A stretch of DNA of 64,000 nucleotides from contig CAZTSI010000016.1 of the NCBI GenBank assembly GCA_964616755.1, forward strand, positions 1-64,000, in the 5' to 3' direction. The notes beneath the pieces were generated by a model that saw only the letters and a program-made list of their open reading frames with translations, was not told the origin of the DNA and did not search any database. Positions 53,026 to 61,466 of this stretch are shown piece after piece; positions within the stretch are counted from its first letter, which is position 1; each line of letters begins with the position of its first letter. The stretch is from CAYNFR01 sp964616755. GTDB lineage: Bacteria > Bacteroidota > Bacteroidia > Chitinophagales > Saprospiraceae. The translations under genes and the position numbers were made by a program.

Positions 53026-54021
53026 CTAAAAAGTACTCATACCCTTTTGATATGCATCCGCGGTCTCTCTTATCGTTAGCTCCAAGGGACGATACTGAAA
53101 ATTGAGTAACTTGACAGACTGGCTATTATCAAATGAAAAAGGCATATCAGCTATGGACAGCTCTTCACTACTTATTGGCACCATATTTGGCGCAATTCGG
53201 CTAATGAAACCAATGAGCGCTTTTATCATACGACCTTCTAGACTAGACAGGCTAACTTTTGGTTCATTTTTACCGAGCGCATTAGCGATCCTTTCGGCGA
53301 GAACTTTTAGAGGAACATTTGTCCCTGAGCAAATGATGCGGCGTTGATTAAAATTTTCCTTTTTGATCAAGACCAAAACCATTTTTGCAACATCCCTTAC
53401 ATCTACGACAGCATTTCCTCCAGAAGGATAGTACCTATAGCCTTTGTCCATTTCATAAAATATCTTATTCATACCTTCTTGCCACCTCCCTGCTCCTAAG
53501 ATCATGGAGGGGTTGACTATTACTCCATTAAGTCCTTCTGCAAAGCCTCTCCAAACTTCGCGTTCTCCAAGATATTTAGATAAACCATACATAGAGTATG
53601 CTTTTTCTTGGGTCCAAACAGATGATTCGTCCAACATTTTTCCATTCGACTTAGCACGTCCAAGTGTGGTAACAGAGCTGATGTGAATAAATCGCTTTAC
53701 GCCACATTCCAATGACAAATTAACCAAAGTAGCGGTATAATCTATATTCACTTTGCGCAGCATGGCTCGGTCTCTTTTGACAAAAGAGATGAAACCCGCC
53801 GCATGTATCACCATATCTACCTCTTTCAAGATCGTCGTTACAGCGATCAGATCATCTAAGTCGACTTCTCGCCAATCTACTTTATCCTTGATATCATTTA
53901 CTAAATCAAATCGGCTTGAGGCTCTATAATTGGCGATGATATGAATGTTTCCTTCTTGTAATAATGCCCGTATAATGTATGCACCAAGAAATCCGGTAGC
54001 ACCTGTAAGGAATATTTTCAT
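53026..54021 (-). CDS. NAD-dependent epimerase/dehydratase family protein
   Basis: 331 residues, extended short-chain dehydrogenase fold. Nucleotide-binding motif TGATGFLGAYI at the N-terminus; catalytic Ser in HISSVTTLG and YxxxK in YGLSKYLGE; then GVIVNPSMILGAG. The profile is closest to dihydroflavonol-reductase/hopanoid-associated sugar epimerase-like members; the substrate is open. Its start overlaps the stop of the Wzz-like gene (ATGA), so the two are translationally coupled. Confidence 0.87.
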   Translation of the reverse strand: MKIFLTGATGFLGAYIIRALLQEGNIHIIANYRASSRFDLVNDIKDKVDWREVDLDDLIAVTTILKEVDMVIHAAGFISFVKRDRAMLRKVNIDYTATLVNLSLECGVKRFIHISSVTTLGRAKSNGKMLDESSVWTQEKAYSMYGLSKYLGEREVWRGFAEGLNGVIVNPSMILGAGRWQEGMNKIFYEMDKGYRYYPSGGNAVVDVRDVAKMVLVLIKKENFNQRRIICSGTNVPLKVLAERIANALGKNEPKVSLSSLEGRMIKALIGFISRIAPNMVPISSEELSIADMPFSFDNSQSVKLLNFQYRPLELTIRETADAYQKGMSTF

Positions 54022-55088
54022 TTTGTTTGTATTACAAGCTTGGCAAAGGCAAAGACCATGTATAGTGCTAGCCCAAGCGCCAAAGAAAGTAGGGCAATCC
54101 GCAAAATTCTTGGTCGAACGGGACTGATGGGGCCCAAAGGTCTGTCAATCAATTGTATCAATGGGGCATGACTTCGCATCGCGATTTCAGCAATATTGAG
54201 ATGTTCTTCGGCTTTCGCTAGAGCGGATTGCAAAATTAGTTGTTCAGTGCGCAATCGCTGGTTATAATTCCCTGATGTCAGATCGATGGCTCCAAGGTTG
54301 CGGTCAATATTGCGTGACAGTGTTGCATTGACATTGGTTAGGGCAGATGAAATGGAGTCACGCTTTTGGGTTAAGAGCATGAAACTCTCTTGTTGACGCT
54401 TATTCGCGTTATTATAGAAGAAACCTTCTAGAGCGTCATATACATCATTTATAAACTGGATCGAAACTTCGGGTTCAATACCTTCTAACTTAAGGTACAT
54501 CACATAATCAGTTTTACCGTAGTCGGTTGAGAAAATACCTGGATGATCAGGACTACCGATCAACAATTGATAAAGTGATTTTAGAGCCCAATTTTCTTGT
54601 TCATTAAAGCTTTCACTGTTGGCATGAGCAAAAGCAAAGCCACTCATCTCTGGGCGCTTTTTAGCCCATTTAGCAGGTAAATCATATTGATTGATCAAAT
54701 GATTTGCTGTGTAATCTTGTCGTCCGTCAACGGTGCACTGTTGAAAGAGAGCCTCTTGGACAATTCTCCTCGACTTTGCAATTTCCATGAGCTTGTCCAC
54801 ATTGTATTTGCCAGAACCCATGGGTATCCCTAATTGGCTAAATACCGCCGAGAAATTAGCCATTTGGCTATTGTTATCATCGGCCAAAATAAAACTTAGT
54901 GTCGCTGGATATACGGGGTCTTGACGGGTATACCACAAAAGGCTGAGCAATCCAGCAATTAGTATAGAGAAGCTTATACCCTTCCAATGGATCAACAGAT
55001 CGCGAACCGTTTTTGCCAAACCTCTAACTAAATCTATGAGACTTATGTCATCTTGAGGGGGGAGGCTATTGGGCAGCGAATGAGTCAT
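54018..55088 (-). CDS. Wzz-like chain-length/tyrosine-kinase-adaptor protein
   Basis: 356 residues with two membrane helices: about 38-55 (GISFSILIAGLLSLLWY) and near the C-terminus (about 328-348, ILRIALLSLALGLALYMVF). Between them is a periplasmic region with coiled-coil character (QESFMLLTQKRDSISSALTNVNATLSRN). The PLGPISPVRPR segment just before the second helix is the Wzz proline motif. Such proteins set the chain length of surface polysaccharide, but no polymerase or transferase gene is nearby. It follows metH by 10 bp and overlaps the epimerase gene by 4 bp. Confidence 0.8.
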   Translation of the reverse strand: MTHSLPNSLPPQDDISLIDLVRGLAKTVRDLLIHWKGISFSILIAGLLSLLWYTRQDPVYPATLSFILADDNNSQMANFSAVFSQLGIPMGSGKYNVDKLMEIAKSRRIVQEALFQQCTVDGRQDYTANHLINQYDLPAKWAKKRPEMSGFAFAHANSESFNEQENWALKSLYQLLIGSPDHPGIFSTDYGKTDYVMYLKLEGIEPEVSIQFINDVYDALEGFFYNNANKRQQESFMLLTQKRDSISSALTNVNATLSRNIDRNLGAIDLTSGNYNQRLRTEQLILQSALAKAEEHLNIAEIAMRSHAPLIQLIDRPLGPISPVRPRILRIALLSLALGLALYMVFAFAKLVIQTK

Positions 55089-55098
55089 GAAATTAAGG

Positions 55099-58000
55099 CT
55101 ATTCTTTATATTGCAAATTAGGCATTAGGAGCTTCTCAACGGCTTTCTTGTCCATCGATCGACTTTGAGCATAATCTATAACTTGATCTTCATCTATTTG
55201 GCTCACTCCAAAATACTTGGCTTGTGGATGGCTTAAATAAAAACCACTCACACTAGCGGCAGGATACATCGCAAGGCTTGATGTTAAGAATATACCTGTA
55301 TTATTTTCAACATCCAGCAATTTAAAAATATCGTACTTAAGGCTGTGGTCAGGACAAGCTGGATAACCTGGCGCCGGGCGGATGCCAACATACTGTTCAG
55401 CTATGATTTCTTCTTTGCTCAAGCCTGCTTCTTGGGCATATCCCCAATAATCTGTGCGTACTAGCTGATGCAAACATTCAGCAAAAGCTTCTGCCAATCG
55501 ATCTGCCAGTGATTTGAGGAGGATACTATTGTAGTCATTTCCTTCTTGTTCAAACTGCTTGACCCTTTTTTCGATACCGACGCCTGTTGTTACGGCAAAG
55601 GCTCCAAGGTAATCCTCCCCCATTCCTACAGGTGCGAGAAAGTCAGCCAAGCAGAAATAAGGCAACCCTGGCGCCTTTTTGCGCTGTTGACGCAGGTGCC
55701 GCGTTCGACTTATTTCAGTACTTCTAGTTTCATCAGCATAGACAACAATATCATCGTCATCAGCATTAGCTGGCAAGAGGCCCAATACACCATTAGCTGT
55801 GAGCCAAGACTCGCCAACAATTTGTTTTAGCATTTCTTGGGCATCCTTGTATAAATTAGTAGCTGCCGCACCTACTACTTCGTCTGTCAGAATTTGAGGA
55901 AATTTACCTGCTAATTGCCAACTACTAAAAAACGGAGTCCAATCTATATAATCGACAAGAAGAGCTAAATCAAAATCTTTCAACACGGTGACCCCTTTTT
56001 TCTTTGGAACAGGGGGAAGGTAATCTGTCCAGTCGATGTTCAACTTCTTTCCACGAGCTTCTTGGATAGAGACGTAGGTCTTTTTAGAGACATTGGCGAG
56101 CCGCATCTGCCGTACACGTTCATAGTCCTTTTTGACATCGAGAACGAAATTACTTCGCATATCTTCATCTTGTGTGATTAATGAAGTCGCAACCCCTACA
56201 CTTTTTGAGGCGTCTAAAACATGGACAGTAATCCCACTATAGGCAGGTTCAATTTTTAATGCTGTATGCGTCTTTGATGTTGTAGCTCCACCAATGAGCA
56301 AAGGGATACTCAGTTCTCGTTCTTGCATCAATTCTGCTACATAGACCATTTCATCTAGCGAAGGGGTAATCAAACCGCTCAACCCGATAATGTCGACATT
56401 CTCTTTGATAGCTGTATCAATAATCTTGTCGGCAGAGACCATTACGCCTAAATCAATAATCTCAAAGTTGTTGCAAGCTAGGACTACCCCAACAATATTT
56501 TTCCCGATATCATGAACATCGCCTTTGACGGTGGCCATGAGTATTTTTCCCTTGGCGCGAGAAACACCGTCTTTTTCTTTCTCGATAAAAGGAGTCAGAT
56601 AACCAACGGCTTTCTTCATAACTCTTGCACTTTTGACGACTTGCGGCAAAAACATTTTTCCTTCGCCAAATAAGTCCCCCACCACATTCATGCCATCCAT
56701 AAGAGGGCCTTCGATTACCTTAAGTGGGGACGCTAAGAGCACACGAGCCTCTTCAGCGTCTTCTTCTATAAACTCTGTAATTCCCTTAACTAGAGCATGC
56801 TCAATTCTTTTTGTCACTGATTGATCGCGCCACGCCACATCCTTTTCGGCTGTCTTTCCACCGCCTTTGACGGTTTCGGCGTATACAATAAGTTTGTCAG
56901 TTGCGTCAGGATTTCTATTGAATATAACATCTTCCACCAAGTCTCTCAAATCACGAGGAATCTCATCGTAGATCTCCATCATTCCCGCATTGACAATGCC
57001 CATATCCATGCCTTGTTTGATGGCATAATATAGAAACACTGAATGCATCGCCTCTCGCACTTTATCGTTACCTCTGAAGGAGAAGGAAAGATTACTTACG
57101 CCGCCGCTGATTTTCACTCCTGGACAGGTTCGCTTAATTTCCTTTGTAGCTTCGAGGAAAAATTTAGCATAGTCATTATGCTCTTCTATCCCTGTAGCTA
57201 CGGCAAAAATATTTGGATCGAAGATGATGTCCTTAGGATCAAAACCTACTTCTTCCGTCAATATTCGATAGGCTCTTTGACAAATTTCGATTTTTCGTTG
57301 TGCCGTATCGGCTTGACCTTGTTCATCAAACGCCATCACGACTGCCGCGGCTCCATATTTTCGTACAATTCTGGCTTGTCTTCTAAATTCTTCTTCACCC
57401 TCCTTCATGGAGATACTATTAACAATGCATTTGCCTTGCACGCACTTCAAGCCAGCTTCAATCACATGAAACTTTGAGCTATCAATCATAATAGGCAGCT
57501 TGGCGATATCAGGTTCTGACATGATGAGATGAAGAAAAGTGACCATTTCCTTTTCACTATCTAGCAGACCCTCGTCCATGTTAATGTCGATGATTTGAGC
57601 ACCGCCATCTACTTGTTGTTGAGCCACGCTTAGTGCTTCTTCATAAAAACCCTCTTTGATGAGACGCGCAAATTTTTTTGAACCAGTTACGTTAGTGCGT
57701 TCGCCAATATTAATGAAGTTCAGATTTTCTCTCACGACCAATGGTTCAAGACCGCTGTAGGCAGCATATTTTTCTTCTATCTTATAGCTTCGTGGGGATA
57801 TGCCGATTACCCCTTTCGCCATCGCGCTAATATGATCAGGGGTAGTGCCGCAGCAGCCTCCTATAATGTTGACGAGTCCAGATTTGGCAAAATTTCGAAT
57901 GTACTCCGCCATTTCTTCAGCCTGTTGGTCGTACTGCCCCATTTCATTTGGCAAACCAGCATTTGGGTAAGCGCTAATAGGACATGTCGCGACTCTAGAA

Positions 58001-58770
58001 AGTTCTTTTAGAAAAGGTGTTAATTCTTTTGCCCCAAGCGCGCAGTTAAGACCTACGCTCAGCAGATCGGCATGTTTAACAGAAATCCAAAATGCCTCGG
58101 TGGTTTGCCCACTTAAGGTTCGTCCGCTGGCGTCTGTTATCGTGCCTGATACCATGATAGGCAACTTGCGCCCTATTTCTTCGAATAATGTTTCAAGAGC
58201 AAAAAGTGCCGCTTTACAATTTAGCGTATCAAAGACGGTTTCAATTAATAAAATATCAACGCCACCATCAACAAGGCCCTTTGCCTGCTCTAAATACGCG
58301 GCAACTAGGTCATCAAAGCTGACGGCTCTGTATCCCGGGTTGTTTACATCAGGAGAGAGAGAAGCTGTACGATTCGTCGGCCCTAAGGCTCCAGCAACAT
58401 AGCGGGGCTTATCAGGTGTTGAAATCTTTTGAACTGCCTTGACTGCTAGCTGTGCAGATACCAAATTGAGCTCGTAAGATAACTCTTGCATGTCATAATC
58501 GGCCTGCGATATACGATTAGCACTAAAGGTGTTTGTCTCAATGATATCAGCACCAGCAAGCAAATACTCTTCGTGTATTCGCTGAATGATGTCCGGTTTT
58601 GTCAATGATAATAGCTCATTATTGCCTTTAACATCCTTGTGAAAATCTTTGAATCGGTCACCTCTGTAATCCGCCTCAGTCAACTTGTATCGTTGAATCA
58701 TAGTGCCCATAGCACCATCTAGTACCAGAATTCGTTCTTTCAGAAGCTCGCCAACAGGAATCTTGGTCAT
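55099..58770 (-). CDS. metH: Cobalamin-dependent methionine synthase
   Basis: Methylates homocysteine with methyl-tetrahydrofolate through cobalamin; cytoplasmic. 1223 residues, full length. Domains: homocysteine-binding (1-325) with zinc cysteines Cys243, Cys306 and Cys307; pterin-binding (about 345-610, NFINIGERTNVTGSKKF); cap and cobalamin-binding (about 650-880) with the axial His753 in GDVHDIGKN; SAM-activation (about 900-1223, with RPAPGYPACPDHSLK). All parts are present, so no separate activation protein is needed. No B12 riboswitch was seen upstream; two copies of GTTTAAAC-centred 10-mers lie 70-105 bp before the start. Confidence 0.97.
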   Translation of the reverse strand: MTKIPVGELLKERILVLDGAMGTMIQRYKLTEADYRGDRFKDFHKDVKGNNELLSLTKPDIIQRIHEEYLLAGADIIETNTFSANRISQADYDMQELSYELNLVSAQLAVKAVQKISTPDKPRYVAGALGPTNRTASLSPDVNNPGYRAVSFDDLVAAYLEQAKGLVDGGVDILLIETVFDTLNCKAALFALETLFEEIGRKLPIMVSGTITDASGRTLSGQTTEAFWISVKHADLLSVGLNCALGAKELTPFLKELSRVATCPISAYPNAGLPNEMGQYDQQAEEMAEYIRNFAKSGLVNIIGGCCGTTPDHISAMAKGVIGISPRSYKIEEKYAAYSGLEPLVVRENLNFINIGERTNVTGSKKFARLIKEGFYEEALSVAQQQVDGGAQIIDINMDEGLLDSEKEMVTFLHLIMSEPDIAKLPIMIDSSKFHVIEAGLKCVQGKCIVNSISMKEGEEEFRRQARIVRKYGAAAVVMAFDEQGQADTAQRKIEICQRAYRILTEEVGFDPKDIIFDPNIFAVATGIEEHNDYAKFFLEATKEIKRTCPGVKISGGVSNLSFSFRGNDKVREAMHSVFLYYAIKQGMDMGIVNAGMMEIYDEIPRDLRDLVEDVIFNRNPDATDKLIVYAETVKGGGKTAEKDVAWRDQSVTKRIEHALVKGITEFIEEDAEEARVLLASPLKVIEGPLMDGMNVVGDLFGEGKMFLPQVVKSARVMKKAVGYLTPFIEKEKDGVSRAKGKILMATVKGDVHDIGKNIVGVVLACNNFEIIDLGVMVSADKIIDTAIKENVDIIGLSGLITPSLDEMVYVAELMQERELSIPLLIGGATTSKTHTALKIEPAYSGITVHVLDASKSVGVATSLITQDEDMRSNFVLDVKKDYERVRQMRLANVSKKTYVSIQEARGKKLNIDWTDYLPPVPKKKGVTVLKDFDLALLVDYIDWTPFFSSWQLAGKFPQILTDEVVGAAATNLYKDAQEMLKQIVGESWLTANGVLGLLPANADDDDIVVYADETRSTEISRTRHLRQQRKKAPGLPYFCLADFLAPVGMGEDYLGAFAVTTGVGIEKRVKQFEQEGNDYNSILLKSLADRLAEAFAECLHQLVRTDYWGYAQEAGLSKEEIIAEQYVGIRPAPGYPACPDHSLKYDIFKLLDVENNTGIFLTSSLAMYPAASVSGFYLSHPQAKYFGVSQIDEDQVIDYAQSRSMDKKAVEKLLMPNLQYKE

Positions 58771-59003
58771 AAATGCTAATCATTTAAGCGTCAATAAAAT
58801 ATAACTTTTCATCCTTGGAGCGTACCCTGGGTGGATGATTAGTTTAAACTCACAAAGTAACGACTAGTTTAAACCAATATCGAATGATAACATATAATAA
58901 GATGTAAAATATGAGCGAGGATTTATGCTTTAGGAGATAAAGGACAGACTACCGAACTTATAGACTCGCTACAACGGCAATTCTCAGGGGATTCAAGAGT
59001 TTC
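58771..59003. other. Upstream region of metH
   Basis: No gene. Contains a direct repeat, TAGTTTAAAC at 58840-58849 and 58865-58874, each centred on the palindrome GTTTAAAC and 25 bp apart. A one-mismatch -7 element (TATATTTT) can be read on the minus strand near 58800. Confidence 0.4.
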
Positions 59004-59043
59004 TAAAAAAATGAGGGGAATCAATCTCATTAGACGATTCCCC
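59004..59043 (-). terminator. Probable terminator of the uvrB operon
   Basis: GATTCCCC (59036-59043) and GGGGAATC (59015-59022) pair; on the minus strand the stem is followed by TCAT and a run of seven T residues (59010-59004). It lies some 370 bp after the zinc-ribbon gene and would also insulate metH. Confidence 0.6.
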
Positions 59044-59415
59044 CTTCACCAGTAGTGTAAAACAAAATAATGGTATAAATGTAGAACATTAGATTCTTAA
59101 AATCAAAAAAAAGTGACAGAATTTTGATTTTGAGTAGCTGGCTAGCTCAAATAAAGCTGAAAAATCAAGGCAGAGACCGATTAAATGTTCTGTCAAAATA
59201 TAAAGGAATACAAAGGTGCTCCTAGGTGATTTTTGACATTAAGCTCTAGAATGACAATTCTCGACTTTAAGAGGCTGAGATAGGCAATAGGGGGATAATA
59301 CATAGTAATTCTGAGAAGAAACACTCAACATGATAGAGGGTACCGTGCACAATTGGCTATTAGCTTGTCGAGCACCTCACTAAAAAGCAGCGGATAAAAA
59401 TATCAACCTATTAGG
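59044..59415. other. Untranslated stretch after the zinc-ribbon gene
   Basis: No frame or structured RNA recognised. A small perfect palindrome, AACCTATTAGGTT (59405-59417), overlaps the stop codon of the zinc-ribbon gene. Confidence 0.4.
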
Positions 59416-60180
59416 TTAAGCTTTGACAAACTTGTCGTTAAGCTCTAAGGCAAGCACTTCATCGACTAAAACTCGACCACAATGTTCGCAAGCCATGACA
59501 TTTTTGTATAGACCAATTTCGATTTGAACTTGAGGGGGAATTCTATTAAAACAACCACCACAAGCATCTCTTTCTACGGTAACTACGGCAAGCCCGTTGC
59601 GATAGCGACTTCTAATACGGTCATATGATTTAAGCAATACCTCGGAGATATCTGTTCTCGCTTTATCAGACAACTTTCTTAGGTTAGTCTCTTCTGCGTC
59701 AGTCTTTTCAATAATCTTATCAAGTTCTACCTTCTTTATTCTAAGGTTCTCTTGTTTGGTAGTTAGTCTATCGGTTGCCTCATTAAGGGTAAACTGCTTT
59801 GCTTCTTTTTGAGCATTAGCCTCACCTATTTTCTTTTGAGATAGTTGGATTTCTAGTTTTTGAAGCTCTATTTCCTTGGTTAATGCTTCGAATTCGCGAT
59901 TGTTCTTGACAGCATCAAGTTGCTTTTCATATCGTTCGATCAGCATTTCGGATTCTTTGATATTGGCATTGTGTGCGCTAATATCAGTATCCACTTCTTT
60001 CACTCTTTCTTTGAGCTTAGATACTCTAGTTTCTAGGCCTGCAATCTCGTCTTCTAAATCAGATACTTCTATCGGAAGTTCTCCTTTGAGGACTTGGATT
60101 TCATCGATTTGTGAATCAACTAATTGTAGCGCGTATAATTTTCGTAGTCTTTCTTCTACGCCTTGAACCGTCTTAGCCAT
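59416..60180 (-). CDS. Coiled-coil protein with C4 zinc ribbon
   Basis: 254 residues. Residues about 15-190 form a long antiparallel coiled coil rich in K, E and L (for example VSDLEDEIAGLETRVSKLKERV). The C-terminus carries a zinc ribbon with Cys207-x2-Cys210 (CGGC) and Cys231-x2-Cys234 (CEHC). This is the zf-RING_7/CT398-like family found widely in bacteria, of uncertain function and possibly nucleic-acid or flagellar/envelope related. It starts 9 bp after the Nif3-like gene, as in many Bacteroidota, where the two are regular neighbours. Confidence 0.9.
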   Translation of the reverse strand: MAKTVQGVEERLRKLYALQLVDSQIDEIQVLKGELPIEVSDLEDEIAGLETRVSKLKERVKEVDTDISAHNANIKESEMLIERYEKQLDAVKNNREFEALTKEIELQKLEIQLSQKKIGEANAQKEAKQFTLNEATDRLTTKQENLRIKKVELDKIIEKTDAEETNLRKLSDKARTDISEVLLKSYDRIRSRYRNGLAVVTVERDACGGCFNRIPPQVQIEIGLYKNVMACEHCGRVLVDEVLALELNDKFVKA

Positions 60181-60189
60181 AAGGTACTT

Positions 60190-60987
60190 TTAATAATATT
60201 GGACTGGGTTAGTAACCGTTTTTGTACAATGGGCTGCAAAATTAGGAAATTTCTGTTTAATGTGTTCAAATAATAATTCTATAGTAAAGTATTCTGTCTC
60301 ATAATGGCCAATATCCATTACGACGAGCTGGCCATTTGCCTCGAAAAATTCGTGATATTTGATATCAGATGTTAAAAAAACATCAGCCTCTGTGCGAATG
60401 GCGTCTTTGATCAAAAAGCTACCTGCGCCCCCGCATACGGCTATTCGTCTTACTTCCCTTTTTATTGGCTTTGTGTGTTTGATCATAGGACTATGCATTT
60501 TAGCTTTGACCACATCACAAAATTCACTAAACAAAACGGGCGTTGCCAAAGATCCGATCATGCCAGTGCTGAGCCTATACGCATCATTCATAAAAGTAGC
60601 GTTAGGTCGCAACACCTCCAGATCAATAAGATCTAATTGCTGACAGATTCGCTGATTGACTCCGTTATTAAATACATTATCTAAATTCGTGTGGATGGCA
60701 TATAAGGCTATATCGTGTTTGATAGCTAATATGACGGACTGGTGCACGTAATAATGAGGATCAAATTTTTTAATTCCCGAGAATATGATAGGATGATGAG
60801 ATACAATAACATTACATCCTAGCGCTGCCGCCTCAAGCACCACCTCCGGAGTACAATCCAAGGAAACAAGTACACCAGATATTTTTTGATCTGGATCGCC
60901 CACCAAAAGTCCTGCATTATCATACGGCTCTTGGAACTTCAAGGGGGCGATGGTTTCAAGGTATTGTGTTAACTCATAGACAATCAT
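60190..60987 (-). CDS. Nif3-like dinuclear metal-centre protein
   Basis: 265 residues, NIF3/YbgI family (GTP cyclohydrolase I type 2 homologue). Metal ligands are in NVIVSHHPIIF and the C-terminal DIGHYETEYF. It lacks the PII-like insert found in longer members. A hexameric toroid is expected from the family; the cellular role is unsettled. Overlaps hldE(C) by 4 bp and precedes the zinc-ribbon gene by 9 bp. Confidence 0.92.
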   Translation of the reverse strand: MIVYELTQYLETIAPLKFQEPYDNAGLLVGDPDQKISGVLVSLDCTPEVVLEAAALGCNVIVSHHPIIFSGIKKFDPHYYVHQSVILAIKHDIALYAIHTNLDNVFNNGVNQRICQQLDLIDLEVLRPNATFMNDAYRLSTGMIGSLATPVLFSEFCDVVKAKMHSPMIKHTKPIKREVRRIAVCGGAGSFLIKDAIRTEADVFLTSDIKYHEFFEANGQLVVMDIGHYETEYFTIELLFEHIKQKFPNFAAHCTKTVTNPVQYY

Positions 60988-61466
60988 AGGGCTTTAATTT
61001 TTTGTATCCATTGTGATGTGCTCTTATACGCGTACGTGGGGGTGATAATTATTTCCTTAGCATAATTGACTATTTCGTGAGCGTTGGGCAAGGTATCTAA
61101 AGTATAATCGCCCCCTTTGGCATAAATATCTGGACGCAGAGCGCGAATGATCTCTACAGGATTAATCTCATCAAAAAGCAATACCGCATCGACCATTTGT
61201 AAGCGACTCAAGATGTAGCGTCGATCTGCTTCCCCAACGATCGGACGCTGATCGCCTTTGAGCGCTCGAATAGAGCTATCACTATTGAGGCCCACAATCA
61301 AGCGATCGCCTAGTGATTTAGCATCTTCTAAGCTCTGAATATGTGCTTTGTGCAATAGATCATAACAACCATTAGTAAAGACAATTTTCTCGCCCTTCAG
61401 TCGCCATTCATCTACGAGAAGCTGCAAGGATGCGAGAGACGTATCGCTGACAGTAGATTTTATCAT
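60984..61466 (-). CDS. D-glycero-beta-D-manno-heptose 1-phosphate adenylyltransferase
   Basis: 160 residues, the stand-alone C-terminal (RfaE2) half of HldE. The nucleotidyltransferase motif is FTNGCYDLLHKAHIQSLE, with HKAH in place of the usual HxGH, followed by LIVGLNSDSSIRALKG and the YAKGGDYTLDTLP motif. Makes ADP-heptose for lipopolysaccharide core or for surface glycans. No kinase half (RfaE1) lies in this window. Overlaps both neighbours by 4 bp (ATGA) inside the uvrB operon. Confidence 0.92.
   Translation of the reverse strand: MIKSTVSDTSLASLQLLVDEWRLKGEKIVFTNGCYDLLHKAHIQSLEDAKSLGDRLIVGLNSDSSIRALKGDQRPIVGEADRRYILSRLQMVDAVLLFDEINPVEIIRALRPDIYAKGGDYTLDTLPNAHEIVNYAKEIIITPTYAYKSTSQWIQKIKAL

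Noticed and set aside
58771..59003. Cobalamin or SAM riboswitch upstream of metH
   Set aside because: No B12-box-like GCCACTG or other conserved core could be found on the minus strand; only the paired 10-mer stands out.
59405..59417. Palindrome AACCTATTAGGTT at the end of the zinc-ribbon gene as a terminator
   Set aside because: The stem is short, the loop is one base and no T-run follows in the direction of transcription.
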